Assembly (NCBI RefSeq): GCF_964059145.1
Contig: NZ_OZ060405.1
Location: 62,001 to 126,000 of the forward strand
Length of the DNA stretch: 64,000 nt
DNA from: Buchnera aphidicola (Protaphis terricola)
GTDB lineage: Bacteria; Pseudomonadota; Gammaproteobacteria; Enterobacterales; Enterobacteriaceae
Direction of reading: 5' to 3'
Numbering within the stretch: the stretch's first letter is position 1; every line of letters begins with the position of its first letter. Under the pieces are notes generated by a model. It ran no database searches. It saw nothing but the letters and a program-made list of their open reading frames with translations, and was not told where the DNA came from. Of this stretch, positions 50,750 to 60,641 are shown piece after piece. Both the position numbers and the translations under genes were made by a program.

Positions 50750-52739
50750 GTGATTATTGTAAAAGTTGTTTTGCCATTACCAATTAGATCATCTTTTAAT
50801 TATATATTACCACATTCAATGACTCCTATCGTTGGTAGTCGTGTTCTTGTACCTTTTCGTTCAAAAGAAATGGTAGGTATTATTATTTCATTTAAAATTG
50901 AAAAAAAAAATATAAATAATTTAAATTTTAAATTTGTAAAACATATTATTGATAATAGACCAATTTATACTCGTGTATTGTTATATACTTTAATATGGAC
51001 AAGTAAATATTATTACTTACCTATAGGTAGTTTATTTTTTTTAATATTGCCAAAAATTTTAAAAAATAAATCTATTAATAGTCAAGAATATAGAACAAAT
51101 ATTTATCAAAATAATAAATATCAGATAAGTAGAAGATTTTTTATAAATAAAAAAATTTTATCAAAAATAGAAAAAGTATTAATTAATGAATCTTTTTCAT
51201 CTTGGTTAATATCAGAAGTTACATTATATGTAAGAATTAAGTTTTATTTAGGTATTATAAAAAAAATTTTGAAAAAAAAATTACAAATTTTAATTATTGT
51301 TCCATATATAAAAGATGTATATGCATTATTTTTTTTTTTTAAAATCATATTTTATTATTTCTATTGATATTATGCATTCCGATTTAAGTGATAAAATATT
51401 TTTAAAGTTATGGTTTAGAACTAAAAATGGACAAAATTCTATTATTATAGGTACAAAAAAAAGTATATTCTTACCCTTTTTACATCTAGGTTTAATTATA
51501 GTTTATGAAGAACATAGTATAAATTATAAAACTTTAGATCGATTTAAATGTAGTATTAGAGATATATCAATATTTCGTGCTTATAAAGAAAATATACCTA
51601 TTATTTTAGATTCAAAAACACCTTCTTTAAAAACATTATATAATATTTTTCAAAAAAAATGTTTTTGGATAAATTTTTATAAAAAAAATAATAATTCTAT
51701 TTTAAAACATGAAATTATTGATTTAAAAAAAGAAAAAGTAAAAATTAATTTATCGGAAACACTTATTAATGAAATTTTTAAAAATATAAAAAAAAATTTT
51801 TCAGTATTATTAATTTTTAATACTTCTGATTTTATTTTTTTAGGATTAATATGTAGTCATTGTCGTTGGATAGCAAAATGTAAGATTTGTGATGATTATT
51901 ATGAAATAAAAAAAAATTATAATATTGTATTTTGTAAAAATTGTTTAATTTATTTTAAAAAACCTTTATTTTGTCAAAATTGTAATTTTTTTCCTTTAAA
52001 AAAATATAATTTTGGTATAAAAAAAATTAAAAAAGATATAAAAAAAATATTTTATAATATACCATTATTATTTTTAATACATTTCAATAATAAGAAGAAT
52101 AAAAAATTAAACCCTAATTATTTAGATTTCTCTGTTCAACATTCAGGAATTATTATTACTACAGAAAAAATAGTACAGAATTATTATTTTTCTAATATAG
52201 GAATGATTGGTTTATTAAATACTGATCATTATTTTTCTATTTATCAATTTTATAATATTGAACGATTTCATCAATTTTATTTTAATCTTGTTAATTTAAT
52301 ACAAAAAAAATATAAATGTTTAAAAATATTTATTCAAACGTTTTTACCAGATAATAGAACATTAACTAATATATCTAATAAAAAATATTTATTTTTTGCA
52401 CATAACATATTAAATTTAAGAAAAAAGTTTTTTTTACCTCCATGGAATTGCCAAGCAATTTTATATTCTAAAAGTAAAAATTTTAAAAAAAGTTTTATTT
52501 TTTTAAAATTTATATATACTTTTTTAAAGAAAAAATCTAAAAAAGATGATATTTTTTTATGGTTTGTAGGTCCTTATCCGATTTTTTCAAAATCCAAAAA
52601 AGAATATTTTTTTAAATTATTAATACAATGTTCTTCAAATATATATTTGCATAATTTATTAAATACAGCACTTGAAGTTTCGGAAAATTTTATTATATTT
52701 AATTCTATTAAGTGGCATGTAGAATTTGATATTAATTAA
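50750..52739 (+). CDS. priA: PriA-like replication-restart protein, split by a frameshift at a T12 tract
   Basis: Homologue of E. coli PriA (732 residues). Frame one runs from GTG 50750 to the stop at 51367. The match then continues in the -1 frame from the T12 run at 51329-51340 to 52739; losing one T would join them into about 660 residues. The N-terminal DNA-binding domain aligns (KVVLPLPIRSSFNYILPHSM, YYYLPIGSLFF). Walker A (GVTGSGKT in E. coli) is replaced by EVTLYVRI, DEEH by YEEH, and GRAGR is gone. All eight zinc cysteines remain (CSHC, CKIC, CKNC, CQNC). It may be a decaying pseudogene or a slippage-rescued, non-helicase primosome protein. Confidence 0.85.
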
Positions 52740-52834
52740 AATAAAAATACTTAATTAAAATTAATTAGATTTATTAAAATAAAAAATTAAAATTAGATTA
52801 ATTATAATTTTACTTTAAAATAAGGGTTTATTAG

Positions 52835-54109
52835 ATGAATTATATTAATTTATTAGATGAACTAAAACAACGAAATTTAATTTTTCATATTACTAATGAA
52901 GATCTTTTAAAAAAAAAGATTAAAAATAATTTTATTTCGCTTTATTGTGGATTTGATCCTACAGCAGATAGCTTACATATAGGTCATCTTTTACCACTTA
53001 TTACATTAAAAAGGTTTCAAATAGCAGGTCATACACCTATTGTTTTAATTGGTGGAGCTACTAGTTTAATTGGAGATCCTAGTTTTAAAAGTAAAGAACG
53101 TTTATTGAATTTAACTAATAATATTAAAATATGGACAGGTAAAATTATTAAACAAATATCTTCTTTTTTAAATTTTCATTGTGGTTCTAATAGCGCTGTT
53201 ATTTTAAATAATAAAGAATGGTTTGAAAAAATGAATATCTTGTCTTTTTTACGTGATATTGGAAAACATTTTTCTATTAATACTATGATTAATCGAGAAG
53301 CGGTAAAACAACGTATACAAAGATTAGATCAAGGTATCTCATTTACAGAATTTTCATACAATTTATTACAGGCGTATGATTTTTTTATATTAAACAAAAA
53401 AAAAGAAGTTTCTCTTCAAATTGGTGGATCAGATCAATGGGGAAATATTTCTGCAGGTATGCATTTAATTAATCGTATTTCTAGAAAATCAGTATATGGT
53501 TTAACATTGCCATTACTTACTCAATCTAATGGTATGAAATTTGGAAAAACTGAATCTGGAACTATCTGGCTTGACCCTCAAAAAACTACTCCTTATAAAT
53601 TTTATCAATTTTGGAATAATATTGAAGATATTTATGTTTATGATTTTTTAAGATTATTTACTTTTTTAAATTGTAATGAAATACAGATTAGAGAAAAAAA
53701 TAAATATAAAAATAATCAAATTATTCATGATAAATTATTTTTATCAAAATATATGACTCAATTAGTACATGGTAAAAAAAATTTATCAGCAGCTGAAAGA
53801 ATCACTAATATTTTATTTTTAAAAAATATTAATAAAATAAAAAAGTCTGATTTTCAACAATTAAAAAAAGATGGTATACCTTCTATTGAAGTATATAAAA
53901 TTAAGGATTTACAAGAGGCATTAGTTTTATGTTCATTAGCACAATCTAGAACACAAGCAAAAAATATGATTATATCTAATTCTATTTCTATTAATTCTAA
54001 TAAAATTACAAATAAAAATTATATTTTTTGTGATAATGATAAAATATTTTGTGAGTTTACTTTACTTTCAAGAGGTAAAAAACATCATTGTCTTATACAT
54101 TGGAAATAA
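52835..54109 (+). CDS. tyrS: tyrosyl-tRNA synthetase
   Basis: Class I synthetase charging tRNA-Tyr. 424 residues, same as E. coli. HIGH is HIGH at 48-51 in ADSLHIGHLLPL, KMSKS is KFGKT near 235, and GGSDQWGNISAG binds tyrosine. The C-terminal S4 RNA-binding domain is present (ALVLCSLAQSRTQAKNMI). AAGGGTTT precedes the ATG. Confidence 0.98.
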   Translation: MNYINLLDELKQRNLIFHITNEDLLKKKIKNNFISLYCGFDPTADSLHIGHLLPLITLKRFQIAGHTPIVLIGGATSLIGDPSFKSKERLLNLTNNIKIWTGKIIKQISSFLNFHCGSNSAVILNNKEWFEKMNILSFLRDIGKHFSINTMINREAVKQRIQRLDQGISFTEFSYNLLQAYDFFILNKKKEVSLQIGGSDQWGNISAGMHLINRISRKSVYGLTLPLLTQSNGMKFGKTESGTIWLDPQKTTPYKFYQFWNNIEDIYVYDFLRLFTFLNCNEIQIREKNKYKNNQIIHDKLFLSKYMTQLVHGKKNLSAAERITNILFLKNINKIKKSDFQQLKKDGIPSIEVYKIKDLQEALVLCSLAQSRTQAKNMIISNSISINSNKITNKNYIFCDNDKIFCEFTLLSRGKKHHCLIHWK

Positions 54110-54120
54110 ATAGTTAAAAA

Positions 54121-54510
54121 TTATTTATTAAGTGAAAAACTTTCTCCACATCCACAAAATTTTTTTAATTTAGGATTATAAAATTTAAATATTTTATTAA
54201 TATTATTTTCTACAAAATCAATTTCTATACCATCTAAAAATGGAATATCTTTTTTATAAATTTTTATTAAAATTTTATCATAATAAAAAAATATATTATT
54301 TTTTTTATCTATTCTTGTTTGATTATTAATTAATTCCATTATATATCGAAAACCTGCACATCCAGATTTTTTTATTCCAATTTTAATTCCTTTATTTTCT
54401 ATATTTGAATTAATTAAAAATAATATTTGTTTGATTGCATTTTGAGTAATTTTAATACCATTCCATGAAGATATATTAAATAAATAAGTATTTACTTGTT
54501 TTTTATTCAT
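54121..54510 (-). CDS. sufA: A-type iron-sulfur carrier protein SufA
   Basis: Carrier that passes iron-sulfur clusters to apoproteins. 129 residues. The three cluster cysteines are C51 in KSGCAGFRY and C119/C121 in FCGCGESF. The N-terminal WNGIKITQNA and the IFKFYNPKLKKFCGCGESFS ending resemble E. coli SufA more than IscA or ErpA, and ydiK next door is also near sufA in E. coli. No sufB, C, D, S or E genes are adjacent. Possible clients here are the iron-sulfur enzyme Nth and others outside the window. Confidence 0.85.
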   Translation of the reverse strand: MNKKQVNTYLFNISSWNGIKITQNAIKQILFLINSNIENKGIKIGIKKSGCAGFRYIMELINNQTRIDKKNNIFFYYDKILIKIYKKDIPFLDGIEIDFVENNINKIFKFYNPKLKKFCGCGESFSLNK

Positions 54511-54725
54511 TTTTTTCCTTATTTTAATTTAAATAAAATATTTATTGTTTCATATAATTAAAATAACATTTATTAAATATAAATAATATATAAAATATTT
54601 TTTTATCTTTTATTTTTGAAAAAATTAAATATTATGATGATTTTTTATAAAAATTTTTAATTATTTAGTATGAATCATTTATAATATAAATATATTTATA
54701 GAAATGATTGAGGTGAAACAATTAT

Positions 54726-55820
54726 ATGCAAAATCCAAAAGAAAAAATGGATTTATCGCAGTTTATTTTATCACTAATATTTATTATTGCTATTAGTATT
54801 ACAAGTTTTTTAATAATAAAACCTTTTATCCTTGGTTTTTTATGGGCTAGTACTATTGTTATTACAACTTGGCCTATTTTATTAAAAATACAAAAATTTT
54901 TAGGTGGTAAACGTATTATAGCAGTAATAAGTATGATTACTATTTTATTATTATTTATTATTATTCCTATTGTTCTTTTAATAAATAGTTTAATTACAAC
55001 TAGTATCCCAATTATTCATTGGTGCAGTTCAAATACTTTAGAATTTCCAGAATTGATTTGGCTTCAAGATATACCTTTAATCGGTAAAAAAATTTTTATT
55101 AGTTATCATACATTATTAGATAGTAATGGAGCTGAATTAATTAAAGAAATTAGACCGTATATGGGTCGTACAACTCAGTTTATTATATTGCAAGCTAAAA
55201 ATTTTGGGTTATTTATTATACATTTAACTTTAACATTAGTATTTAGTACTTTACTATATTGGAATGGTGAAAAAATTAGTTATATTATTCATCAGTTTGC
55301 ATCTCGTATCAGTTCTGAAAATGGAGACGCTATTATTTCACTTACTGTTCGTGCAATTAGATCTGTTGTCTTAGGAGTTTTAGTTACTGCTTTAATTCAA
55401 GCTTTTTTATCTGGAATAGGCTTGTTGATTTTAAATGTTCCATATTGGACGTTATTAATGCTTTTAATTGTTTTTTCTTGTCTTGTACAATTAGGTCCAT
55501 TGCCTATTTTAATACCGTCAATTATATGGCTTTATTGGAATGATAATAATACATGGGGTACATTATTATTAATTTGGAGTTTATTTGTATTTATATTAGA
55601 TAATATACTCCGTCCTTTTTTTATACGTATAGGTTCTGATTTACCAACTTTTTTAATTTTATCAGGTGTTATAGGTGGTTTATTAATTTTTGGAATAATT
55701 GGATTATTTATTGGACCAGTAGTGTTAATAATATTATATCGTTTAACAATAGCTTGGATACATGGAATTTCTATAAATGCATTTTTAAATGATGTAAATA
55801 TAAAATCAAAAATTAATTAG
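54726..55820 (+). CDS. ydiK: YdiK, AI-2E transporter-family membrane protein
   Basis: Predicted inner-membrane permease of the AI-2E family; substrate unknown. 364 residues (E. coli YdiK 370) with about seven hydrophobic segments: two near the N-terminus (residues 12-50), others around 65-90, 155-172, 210-265 and 300-345. Family-typical blocks are LVTALIQAFLSGIGLLIL, LGPLPILIPSIIWLYW and GGLLIFGIIGLFIGPVVL. TGAGGTGA lies before the ATG. Confidence 0.9.
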   Translation: MQNPKEKMDLSQFILSLIFIIAISITSFLIIKPFILGFLWASTIVITTWPILLKIQKFLGGKRIIAVISMITILLLFIIIPIVLLINSLITTSIPIIHWCSSNTLEFPELIWLQDIPLIGKKIFISYHTLLDSNGAELIKEIRPYMGRTTQFIILQAKNFGLFIIHLTLTLVFSTLLYWNGEKISYIIHQFASRISSENGDAIISLTVRAIRSVVLGVLVTALIQAFLSGIGLLILNVPYWTLLMLLIVFSCLVQLGPLPILIPSIIWLYWNDNNTWGTLLLIWSLFVFILDNILRPFFIRIGSDLPTFLILSGVIGGLLIFGIIGLFIGPVVLIILYRLTIAWIHGISINAFLNDVNIKSKIN

Positions 55821-56191
55821 TTGTCATATTATTAGAATAATATAATTTTTTATTTTTAAATTTTTATTTAAATATAAAATATTGAATTAAACGAATATAA
55901 AAATAAATTGTGATATTATAAAAATAATTTAATTATATTGAATATTTTTTATCAATACAATACTGATAATTTTTTATAATTATATTATTTTAAAATTTTA
56001 TTACTATTATTTTTTTCTTTTAAGTTTCTTTTATTATAATCAAATATATTATTATATATCTTTTTTTTATAAGATTTTTTAGTATTATTAAAAACTTATT
56101 TAAAATAGATTAATGATTTAATTAGTTTTTATGATTTTTTATTACATCTTGCTATTTTTTTTAAGATAAAAAAATTCATTTAGAGAGTAAA
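55821..56191. other. AT-rich spacer between ydiK and aroH
   Basis: 371 bases. It begins with a weak hairpin (ATATTATT-AG-AATAATAT at 55826-55843) followed by AATTTTTTATTTTT, a likely ydiK terminator. The remainder is low-complexity. I looked for the TrpR operator that controls aroH in E. coli (ACTAGT half-sites) and see none, so aroH may be constitutively expressed. Confidence 0.55.
55826..55857 (+). terminator. probable terminator after ydiK
   Basis: ATATTATT/AATAATAT stem with minimal loop, followed by AATTTTTTATTTTT. All A-T pairs, so it is weak, but it is placed directly after the stop codon. Confidence 0.55.
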
Positions 56192-57241
56192 ATGAAAAAA
56201 ACAGATGAATTACGCACAATACGAATTGATCCATTAATAACTCCAGCTGAATTAGCAAAAAAGTATGCTATAACTTCAGAAATTATGGATAACGTTATTA
56301 AAACTAGACAAGATATAGCTAGTATTATGACTGGACAAGATTCACGTTTACTTGTTGTAATAGGTCCATGTTCTGTTCATGATCCTTTAGCTGCAGTGGA
56401 ATATGCTCATCGATTATGTGAACTACGTAAAAAATATAAAGATCGTCTTGAAATTATAATGCGTACATATTTTGAAAAACCAAGGACTGTCGTAGGTTGG
56501 AAAGGATTAATTTCAGATCCAAATTTAGATGGTAGTTTTCAAGTAAATCATGGACTTTCTGTTGCACGTAAATTATTATTAGATATTAATCAATTAGGTA
56601 TGCCTGCTGCAACAGAATTTTTAGATATAGTAGTAGGTCAATTTATTGCTGATTTAATTAGTTGGGGTGCAATTGGCGCTCGAACTACAGAAAGTCAAAT
56701 TCATAGAGAAATGGCATCTGCATTATCATGTCCAGTAGGTTTTAAAAATGGAACTGATGGAAATATACGTATTGCTATTGATGCCATTAGAGCTGCTAGG
56801 GCTCGTCATTTATTTTTTGCTCCTAACAAAGATGGACAAATGACTATCAATCATACTAGTGGAAATCCGTATGGACATATTATTATGAGGGGTGGTAAAA
56901 CTCCAAATTATCATGCTAAAGATATTAATTTAGCAATAAAAAATTTACGTGAATTTCATTTATCAGAATATTTAATGATTGATTTTAGTCATGGAAATTG
57001 TTTAAAAGAGCATATACGTCAAAAAGATGTTGCTACATCTGTTTCAAGTCAAATTTCTAAAGGATCAACAAGTATTTTTGGTGTAATGATTGAAAGTTTT
57101 TTAGAAGAAGGTTTTCAAAAAGTATTAAAAAATCAACCATTAATATATGGAAAATCAATTACTGATGCTTGTTTAAATTGGAAAGATAGTGTTTTAATTA
57201 TTCAACAATTAGCAGATGCAGTAGATACTCGTTTTAAATAA
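56192..57241 (+). CDS. aroH: 3-deoxy-7-phosphoheptulonate synthase (DAHP synthase), AroH type
   Basis: First enzyme of the shikimate pathway, joining phosphoenolpyruvate and erythrose 4-phosphate. 349 residues. It is closest to E. coli AroH, the tryptophan-sensitive isozyme (348): TDELRTIRIDPLITPAELA, MRTYFEKPRTVVGWKGLISD, GAIGARTTESQIHREMASAL and GNPYGHIIMRGGKTPNYHA. The phosphoenolpyruvate loop is IGPCSVHD. It feeds chorismate synthase (aroC, also here). Confidence 0.97.
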   Translation: MKKTDELRTIRIDPLITPAELAKKYAITSEIMDNVIKTRQDIASIMTGQDSRLLVVIGPCSVHDPLAAVEYAHRLCELRKKYKDRLEIIMRTYFEKPRTVVGWKGLISDPNLDGSFQVNHGLSVARKLLLDINQLGMPAATEFLDIVVGQFIADLISWGAIGARTTESQIHREMASALSCPVGFKNGTDGNIRIAIDAIRAARARHLFFAPNKDGQMTINHTSGNPYGHIIMRGGKTPNYHAKDINLAIKNLREFHLSEYLMIDFSHGNCLKEHIRQKDVATSVSSQISKGSTSIFGVMIESFLEEGFQKVLKNQPLIYGKSITDACLNWKDSVLIIQQLADAVDTRFK

Positions 57242-57244
57242 CTT

Positions 57245-57277
57245 ATATGCTAGTCAAAATTTTTTTGACTAGCATAT
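57245..57277 (+). terminator. strong 15-bp terminator after aroH
   Basis: Perfect 15-bp stem (ATATGCTAGTCAAAA with TTTTGACTAGCATAT) and a 3-nt loop, four nt after the aroH stop, followed by TTTGATT. It is the longest perfect hairpin I found in the window and separates aroH from thrS. Confidence 0.85.
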
Positions 57278-57361
57278 TTTGATTAGATAAATATATTAAA
57301 AAATATGTAATTAAAAAGAATTATTCATGAAAAAATATTTTTAAACTAAGGATTTATTAGA

Positions 57362-59293
57362 ATGCCTGTAATAAAATTTTGCGATGGAAGTGAAAAAATT
57401 TATAAGCATTCTATTTCATTAGAAGAAGTTTTAAAGCAAAAAATTTCTCCTAATATAATTAAATCTATTATTTCTATTACTATTAATGATAGTTTTTCAA
57501 ATTTAAATACTTTAATTAAAAATAATGCTTGTATATCATTTATTAAAAAAACAGATTCTAATGCTTTAAACTTTATTAGATATTCATGTATACAACTTTT
57601 AAACTATTCAATTAAATCAATATGGCCATTATGTAAAATTGTAGAAAGTAATATTATAAAAAATGGATTTTATTGTGATATAGATTTAGAAAATGGAATT
57701 TTAGAAAAAGATCTTATTTTAATAGAAAAAAAAATGAAATATCTTTTAAAAAAGAAATATGTTATTTTCAATAAAAAAGTTTCTTTTCAAACAGCATTAA
57801 AAGAGTTTGAAAAAAGATCAGAAACATATAAGATTGATTTAATAAAAAACAATTTTTCTAAAGAAGATATTATTTCTTTATATTATCATGAAGATTACTT
57901 AGATCTTGATTTTGGAATGCAGGTTTTTAATATAAAATTTTGTAAATATTTTAAATTACAAAAAATTGGAGGTGTATATTGGAAAGGTATTAAAACAAAT
58001 AAAATGTTACAACGTATTTATGGAACTGCATGGTTAAACCAAAAAGATTTAACTGAATATTTAGATTATATTACTGAGTTAGAAAAAAGAGATCATAGAA
58101 AAATTAATAAATTTTTAAAATTATATCATATGCAAGATGAATCTCCTGGTATGATATTTTGGCATCATAATGGTTGGATTGTTTTTCATGAATTAGAAAA
58201 TTTTATTCGAGAAAAATTAAAAGAATATCGATATAAAGAAGTTAAAACACCGTTGTTAATAGATAAATCGATATGGGGAAAAAGTGGACATTGGGATAAT
58301 TATAAAGATGCTATTTTTACTACATCTTCAGAAAATAGAGAATACTGTATTAAACCTATGAATTGCCCTGGGCATGTTCAAATTTTTAATATTGGATTAA
58401 AATCTTATCGAGATTTACCTATTCGCATGGCCGAATTTGGAAGTTGTCATCGAAATGAATTTTCAGGGGCTTTACATGGTATTATGAGAGTACGTAATTT
58501 TACTCAAGATGATGCTCATATTTTTTGTACTTCAGATCAAATACATAATGAAATAAATAATTGTATTAAGATGATATATGATGTATATAGTATATTTAAT
58601 TTTAAGCAAATTATGGTAAAATTTTCTACTCGACCTAAAAAACGTATTGGTACTGATCTAATTTGGGATAAAGCAGAAAAAGATTTATCTGATGTTTTAA
58701 TTAAAAATAATATAAATTTTGAACATCAAGTAGGAGAAGGTGCTTTTTATGGTCCAAAAATTGAATTTATTTTAAAAGATTCTTTAGATCGAAGTTGGCA
58801 GTGTGGAACAATTCAACTTGATTTTTATTTGCCAATTCGTTTAAATGCATTTTTTATTAATGAAAACAATAAAAAAACTGTTCCTATAATAATTCATCGA
58901 GCTATACTAGGTTCAATTGAACGATTTATTGGTATTTTAATTGAAGAGTGTAGTGGTAAATTTCCTACATGGTTATCGCCAGTACAAGTAATAGTTTTAA
59001 GTATTACTAATGTAAATATTAAATATGTAAAAAATGTTGTTAAAAAACTTAGTCTTTTTAAAATTCGTGTTAAATCAGACTTAAGAAATGAGAAAATTGG
59101 TCTTAAAATTAGAGAACACACTCTTAGTCAAATTCCATATATATTAATCTGTGGTAAAAAAGAAGAATATTCGAATACAGTTTCTGTTAGAAATAGAAAT
59201 AAAAAAAATATTGGAATTATGGATATTGATATATTTATTAAAAAATTACAAAAAGAAATATATAGTCGTAGTTTTTTTCAAATGGAGGGATAA
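57362..59293 (+). CDS. thrS: threonyl-tRNA synthetase, editing site lost
   Basis: Class II synthetase charging tRNA-Thr. 643 residues (E. coli 642). The TGS and editing domains are present in length. The catalytic core keeps its zinc ligands (Cys in PMNCPGHVQIF, His in DDAHIFC, His in IIHRAILGS) and motif 2 (RMAEFGSCHRNEFSGAL). In the N2 editing domain, E. coli H73, H77, C182 and H186 are replaced by Y74, Q78, Asp and Gln. No anticodon-like thrS operator is obvious in the leader. AAGGATT precedes the ATG. First gene of thrS-infC-rpmI-rplT. Confidence 0.97.
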   Translation: MPVIKFCDGSEKIYKHSISLEEVLKQKISPNIIKSIISITINDSFSNLNTLIKNNACISFIKKTDSNALNFIRYSCIQLLNYSIKSIWPLCKIVESNIIKNGFYCDIDLENGILEKDLILIEKKMKYLLKKKYVIFNKKVSFQTALKEFEKRSETYKIDLIKNNFSKEDIISLYYHEDYLDLDFGMQVFNIKFCKYFKLQKIGGVYWKGIKTNKMLQRIYGTAWLNQKDLTEYLDYITELEKRDHRKINKFLKLYHMQDESPGMIFWHHNGWIVFHELENFIREKLKEYRYKEVKTPLLIDKSIWGKSGHWDNYKDAIFTTSSENREYCIKPMNCPGHVQIFNIGLKSYRDLPIRMAEFGSCHRNEFSGALHGIMRVRNFTQDDAHIFCTSDQIHNEINNCIKMIYDVYSIFNFKQIMVKFSTRPKKRIGTDLIWDKAEKDLSDVLIKNNINFEHQVGEGAFYGPKIEFILKDSLDRSWQCGTIQLDFYLPIRLNAFFINENNKKTVPIIIHRAILGSIERFIGILIEECSGKFPTWLSPVQVIVLSITNVNIKYVKNVVKKLSLFKIRVKSDLRNEKIGLKIREHTLSQIPYILICGKKEEYSNTVSVRNRNKKNIGIMDIDIFIKKLQKEIYSRSFFQMEG

Positions 59294-59296
59294 GGT

Positions 59297-59836
59297 ATTA
59301 AAGTCGGAAAAAAAACTCAATTAATAAGGCCGAATCGTATTAATAATGAAATTCGTGCAAATAAAGTTCGTCTTTCAGGTTTGAATGGCGATCAAATAGG
59401 AATAGTTAGTTTACGTGAGGCGTTAAAAAAATCTGAAGATTTAGGTTTAGATTTAGTAGAAATTAGTCCTAATGCAGAACCTCCAGTTTGTCGTATTATG
59501 GATTATGGAAAATTTCTTTATGAAAAAAGTAAATCTTCTAAAGAACAAAAAAAGAAACAAAAAGTAATTCAAGTTAAAGAAATTAAATTTCGTCCAGGAA
59601 CTGATGAAGGAGATTATCAAGTTAAATTGCGTAATCTAGTTCGTTTTTTAGAAGATGGTGATAAAGTTAAAATTACCTTAAGATTCAGAGGCCGTGAAAT
59701 GGCGCACCAAAAAATAGGGATAAATGTATTAAATAGGGTAAAAAATGATTTAATTAAATTAGCAACAGTTGAATCATTTCCATCTAAAGTTGAAGGTCGT
59801 CAAATGATAATGATATTGGCGCCTAAAAAAAAATAA
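59297..59836 (+). CDS. infC: translation initiation factor IF-3, AUU start
   Basis: Binds the 30S subunit and checks start-codon and initiator-tRNA choice. No ATG, GTG or TTG fits the N-terminus: the family alignment ([20 protein letters not shown]) reaches back to an ATT at 59297 with TAAGG just before it, three nt after the thrS stop. That gives 179 residues (E. coli 180, which also starts AUU). The rare start is the basis of IF-3 autoregulation in E. coli. The rest is near identical ([48 protein letters not shown]). Confidence 0.96.
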   Translation: MKVGKKTQLIRPNRINNEIRANKVRLSGLNGDQIGIVSLREALKKSEDLGLDLVEISPNAEPPVCRIMDYGKFLYEKSKSSKEQKKKQKVIQVKEIKFRPGTDEGDYQVKLRNLVRFLEDGDKVKITLRFRGREMAHQKIGINVLNRVKNDLIKLATVESFPSKVEGRQMIMILAPKKK

Positions 59837-59890
59837 TCATTTATAACTGAATATATTTTTAAAAAATATATAATTTAAAAGAAATTTTAT

Positions 59891-60088
59891 ATGCCAAAAA
59901 TTAAAACTTTAAAAAGCGCATCAAAACGTTTTAAAAAAACTGCATCTGGTAAATTTAAACATAAACAATCAAATTTACGTCATATATTAACTAAAAAAAC
60001 AACGAGTAAAAAGCGTCATCTTCGTCCTAAGGTTTTAGTATCTAAAGGAGATATGAATCAAGTAAAATTATTTTTACCGTATATATAA
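59891..60088 (+). CDS. rpmI: 50S ribosomal protein L35
   Basis: 65-residue basic large-subunit protein, same length as E. coli: [20 protein letters not shown], then [20 protein letters not shown] and [15 protein letters not shown]. In E. coli its translation is repressed by L20 through an infC-rpmI RNA structure; the 54-nt spacer here is too AT-rich for me to judge whether that structure remains. Confidence 0.98.
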   Translation: MPKIKTLKSASKRFKKTASGKFKHKQSNLRHILTKKTTSKKRHLRPKVLVSKGDMNQVKLFLPYI

Positions 60089-60129
60089 ATTTATTTTTAC
60101 TTGTTATATATATAAAGGAGATTATATTA

Positions 60130-60489
60130 ATGGCTCGTGTAAAACGCGGTGTAACTGCGCATGCTCGTCATAAAAAAGTTTTAAAACAAGCAAAAGGTTA
60201 TTATGGAGCTCGTTCACGTGTTTATAGAGTTGCATGTCAAGCAGTTATAAAAGCTGGTCAATATGCTTATCGTGATAGACGTCAACGAAAAAGACAATTT
60301 CGACAATTATGGATAACAAGAATAAACGCTGCAGTACGTCAGAGTAAAATTTCATATAGCAAATTTATATATGGATTAAAAAAATCTTCTATTAATATTA
60401 ATCGTAAAATATTGTCTGATATTGCAATTTTTGATAATAATGCATTAAATATTTTAATTAAAAAATCAAAAGATGCATTAGCTATATAA
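60130..60489 (+). CDS. rplT: 50S ribosomal protein L20
   Basis: 119-residue large-subunit assembly protein (E. coli 118), highly conserved: [69 protein letters not shown] lies before the ATG, one of the stronger ribosome sites here. Last ribosomal gene of the infC-rpmI-rplT set; a hairpin follows. Confidence 0.98.
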   Translation: MARVKRGVTAHARHKKVLKQAKGYYGARSRVYRVACQAVIKAGQYAYRDRRQRKRQFRQLWITRINAAVRQSKISYSKFIYGLKKSSININRKILSDIAIFDNNALNILIKKSKDALAI

Positions 60490-60507
60490 TAATTTTTAGT
60501 AAACTAA

Positions 60508-60531
60508 AAAGGGGGATTATATTTCCCCTTT
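60508..60531 (+). terminator. hairpin after rplT
   Basis: AAAGGGG/CCCCTTT, a 7-bp stem with a 10-nt loop, 18 nt past the rplT stop. The T run after it is short (TTTAATTT), so some read-through into pheS is likely. Confidence 0.7.
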
Positions 60532-60617
60532 AATTTAAAAAATTTTAGATTTTTTTAAAAAGTACATTAATTATAATATGTTTATATTGTTTATACATAT
60601 AAAAAATTCAATAAAAC

Positions 60618-60641
60618 AAGCTTCCTTTATGGAAGCTTTTT
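60618..60641 (+). terminator. pheST leader terminator (attenuator-like)
   Basis: AAGCTTCC/GGAAGCTT, an 8-bp stem with a 5-nt loop and a T5 run, 49 nt before the pheS start. E. coli has its pheM-pheST attenuator at this place. A 21-codon frame (60578-60643) with Phe codons at positions 2, 5, 17 and 21 runs through the hairpin, but it lacks a visible ribosome site. Confidence 0.7.

Noticed and set aside
55821..56191. TrpR operator upstream of aroH
   Set aside because: No ACTAGT-type palindrome is present in the spacer.
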